Part shown: positions 63,713 through 64,000 of the stretch, one piece after another
How the letters are laid out: every line of letters starts with the position of its first letter
Numbering within the stretch: position 1 is the first letter of the stretch
From: Loripinus fragilis
Lineage: Eukaryota; Mollusca; Bivalvia; Lucinida; Lucinidae
DNA length: 64,000 nucleotides
Direction of reading: 5' to 3'
NCBI GenBank assembly: GCA_964019695.1
Contig: OZ026517.1
Span: 51,143,672 to 51,207,671, forward strand
Program-made: the position numbers and the translations under genes
The notes under the pieces: model-generated
Seen by the model: only the letters and a program-made list of their open reading frames with translations
Databases searched by the model: none
Told to the model about the DNA's origin: nothing

Positions 63713-64000
63713 AGGTACAATGTGCTTTTCTTTATCAATATATATAGTTCCACAATGAATCTTGTGGAAGAGAAGTGTTAGCCATTGCAGCTCATTGGGC
63801 GTGTCCTCGCTCCTGCAAGTCCAGCAGGCTGTCATGTATGGGGATGTTACATTAGGACACTCTCCATGACAATGTTATGGTTTCTGTTGGCTCATAACAT
63901 GCGCGGATCCAGGAATTTTCGTTAGGGGGGTCCAGGCCAATCCGATAAAAACAACAACTCTTGACAACTTTTTTTTTTGCTTTTTTTTTAGTCCTCAGCT

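Overview
This window is nuclear DNA from an animal, most likely a bivalve mollusc. It is AT-rich and split into small GT-AG exons separated by introns full of repeats. The repeats are tRNA-derived SINEs, a 5'-truncated LINE and many short foldback DNA elements, a landscape typical of bivalves. The clade assignment is inference. No bacterial or viral gene organisation is present.

Two protein-coding genes are supported, both on the minus strand. (1) Positions 38552 down to 227 hold the first 24 coding exons of an axonemal dynein heavy chain. Conserved blocks along the whole length match DNAH1, an inner-arm (I1/f-family-associated) ciliary dynein heavy chain. The 24 exons sum to 3924 nt, exactly 1308 codons. 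All 23 introns inside the window are GT-AG and every phase agrees. The window encodes the tail and most of the linker; the AAA+ motor lies beyond the left edge. (2) Positions 60795 down to 58458 hold a two-coding-exon gene for a 300-residue stand-alone WRN-type 3'-5' exonuclease. It has DEDDy catalytic residues, no helicase, and an N-terminal stretch that looks like an APLF-type Ku-binding motif.

Layout: 0.2-38.6 kb is DNAH1 with repeat-rich introns. About 38.7-41.5 kb is the upstream region, with a hAT-like miniature element and a perfect 59-bp inverted repeat. About 41.7-54.2 kb is gene-free and built from interspersed repeats, two diverged segmental duplications and a 4.66-kb long-TIR element. 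About 54.2-57.6 kb is AT-rich and contains a TA-flanked mariner-like element carrying several X-box (RFX-like) motifs. At 58.4-60.8 kb is the exonuclease gene, followed by more SINEs and repeats to the end.

The most notable signals are inside mobile elements. A 1.83-kb terminal-inverted-repeat element in a DNAH1 intron carries an array of ~140-bp units with eight perfect GGTCAnnnTGACC palindromes (oestrogen-response-element consensus) plus DR1 repeats. The 915-bp mariner-like element carries up to five X-box-like sites. The 4.66-kb element has DR1 sites in its terminal repeats. At least five foldback families, several sharing one hairpin core, have filled the introns. The two genes have no evident functional link.
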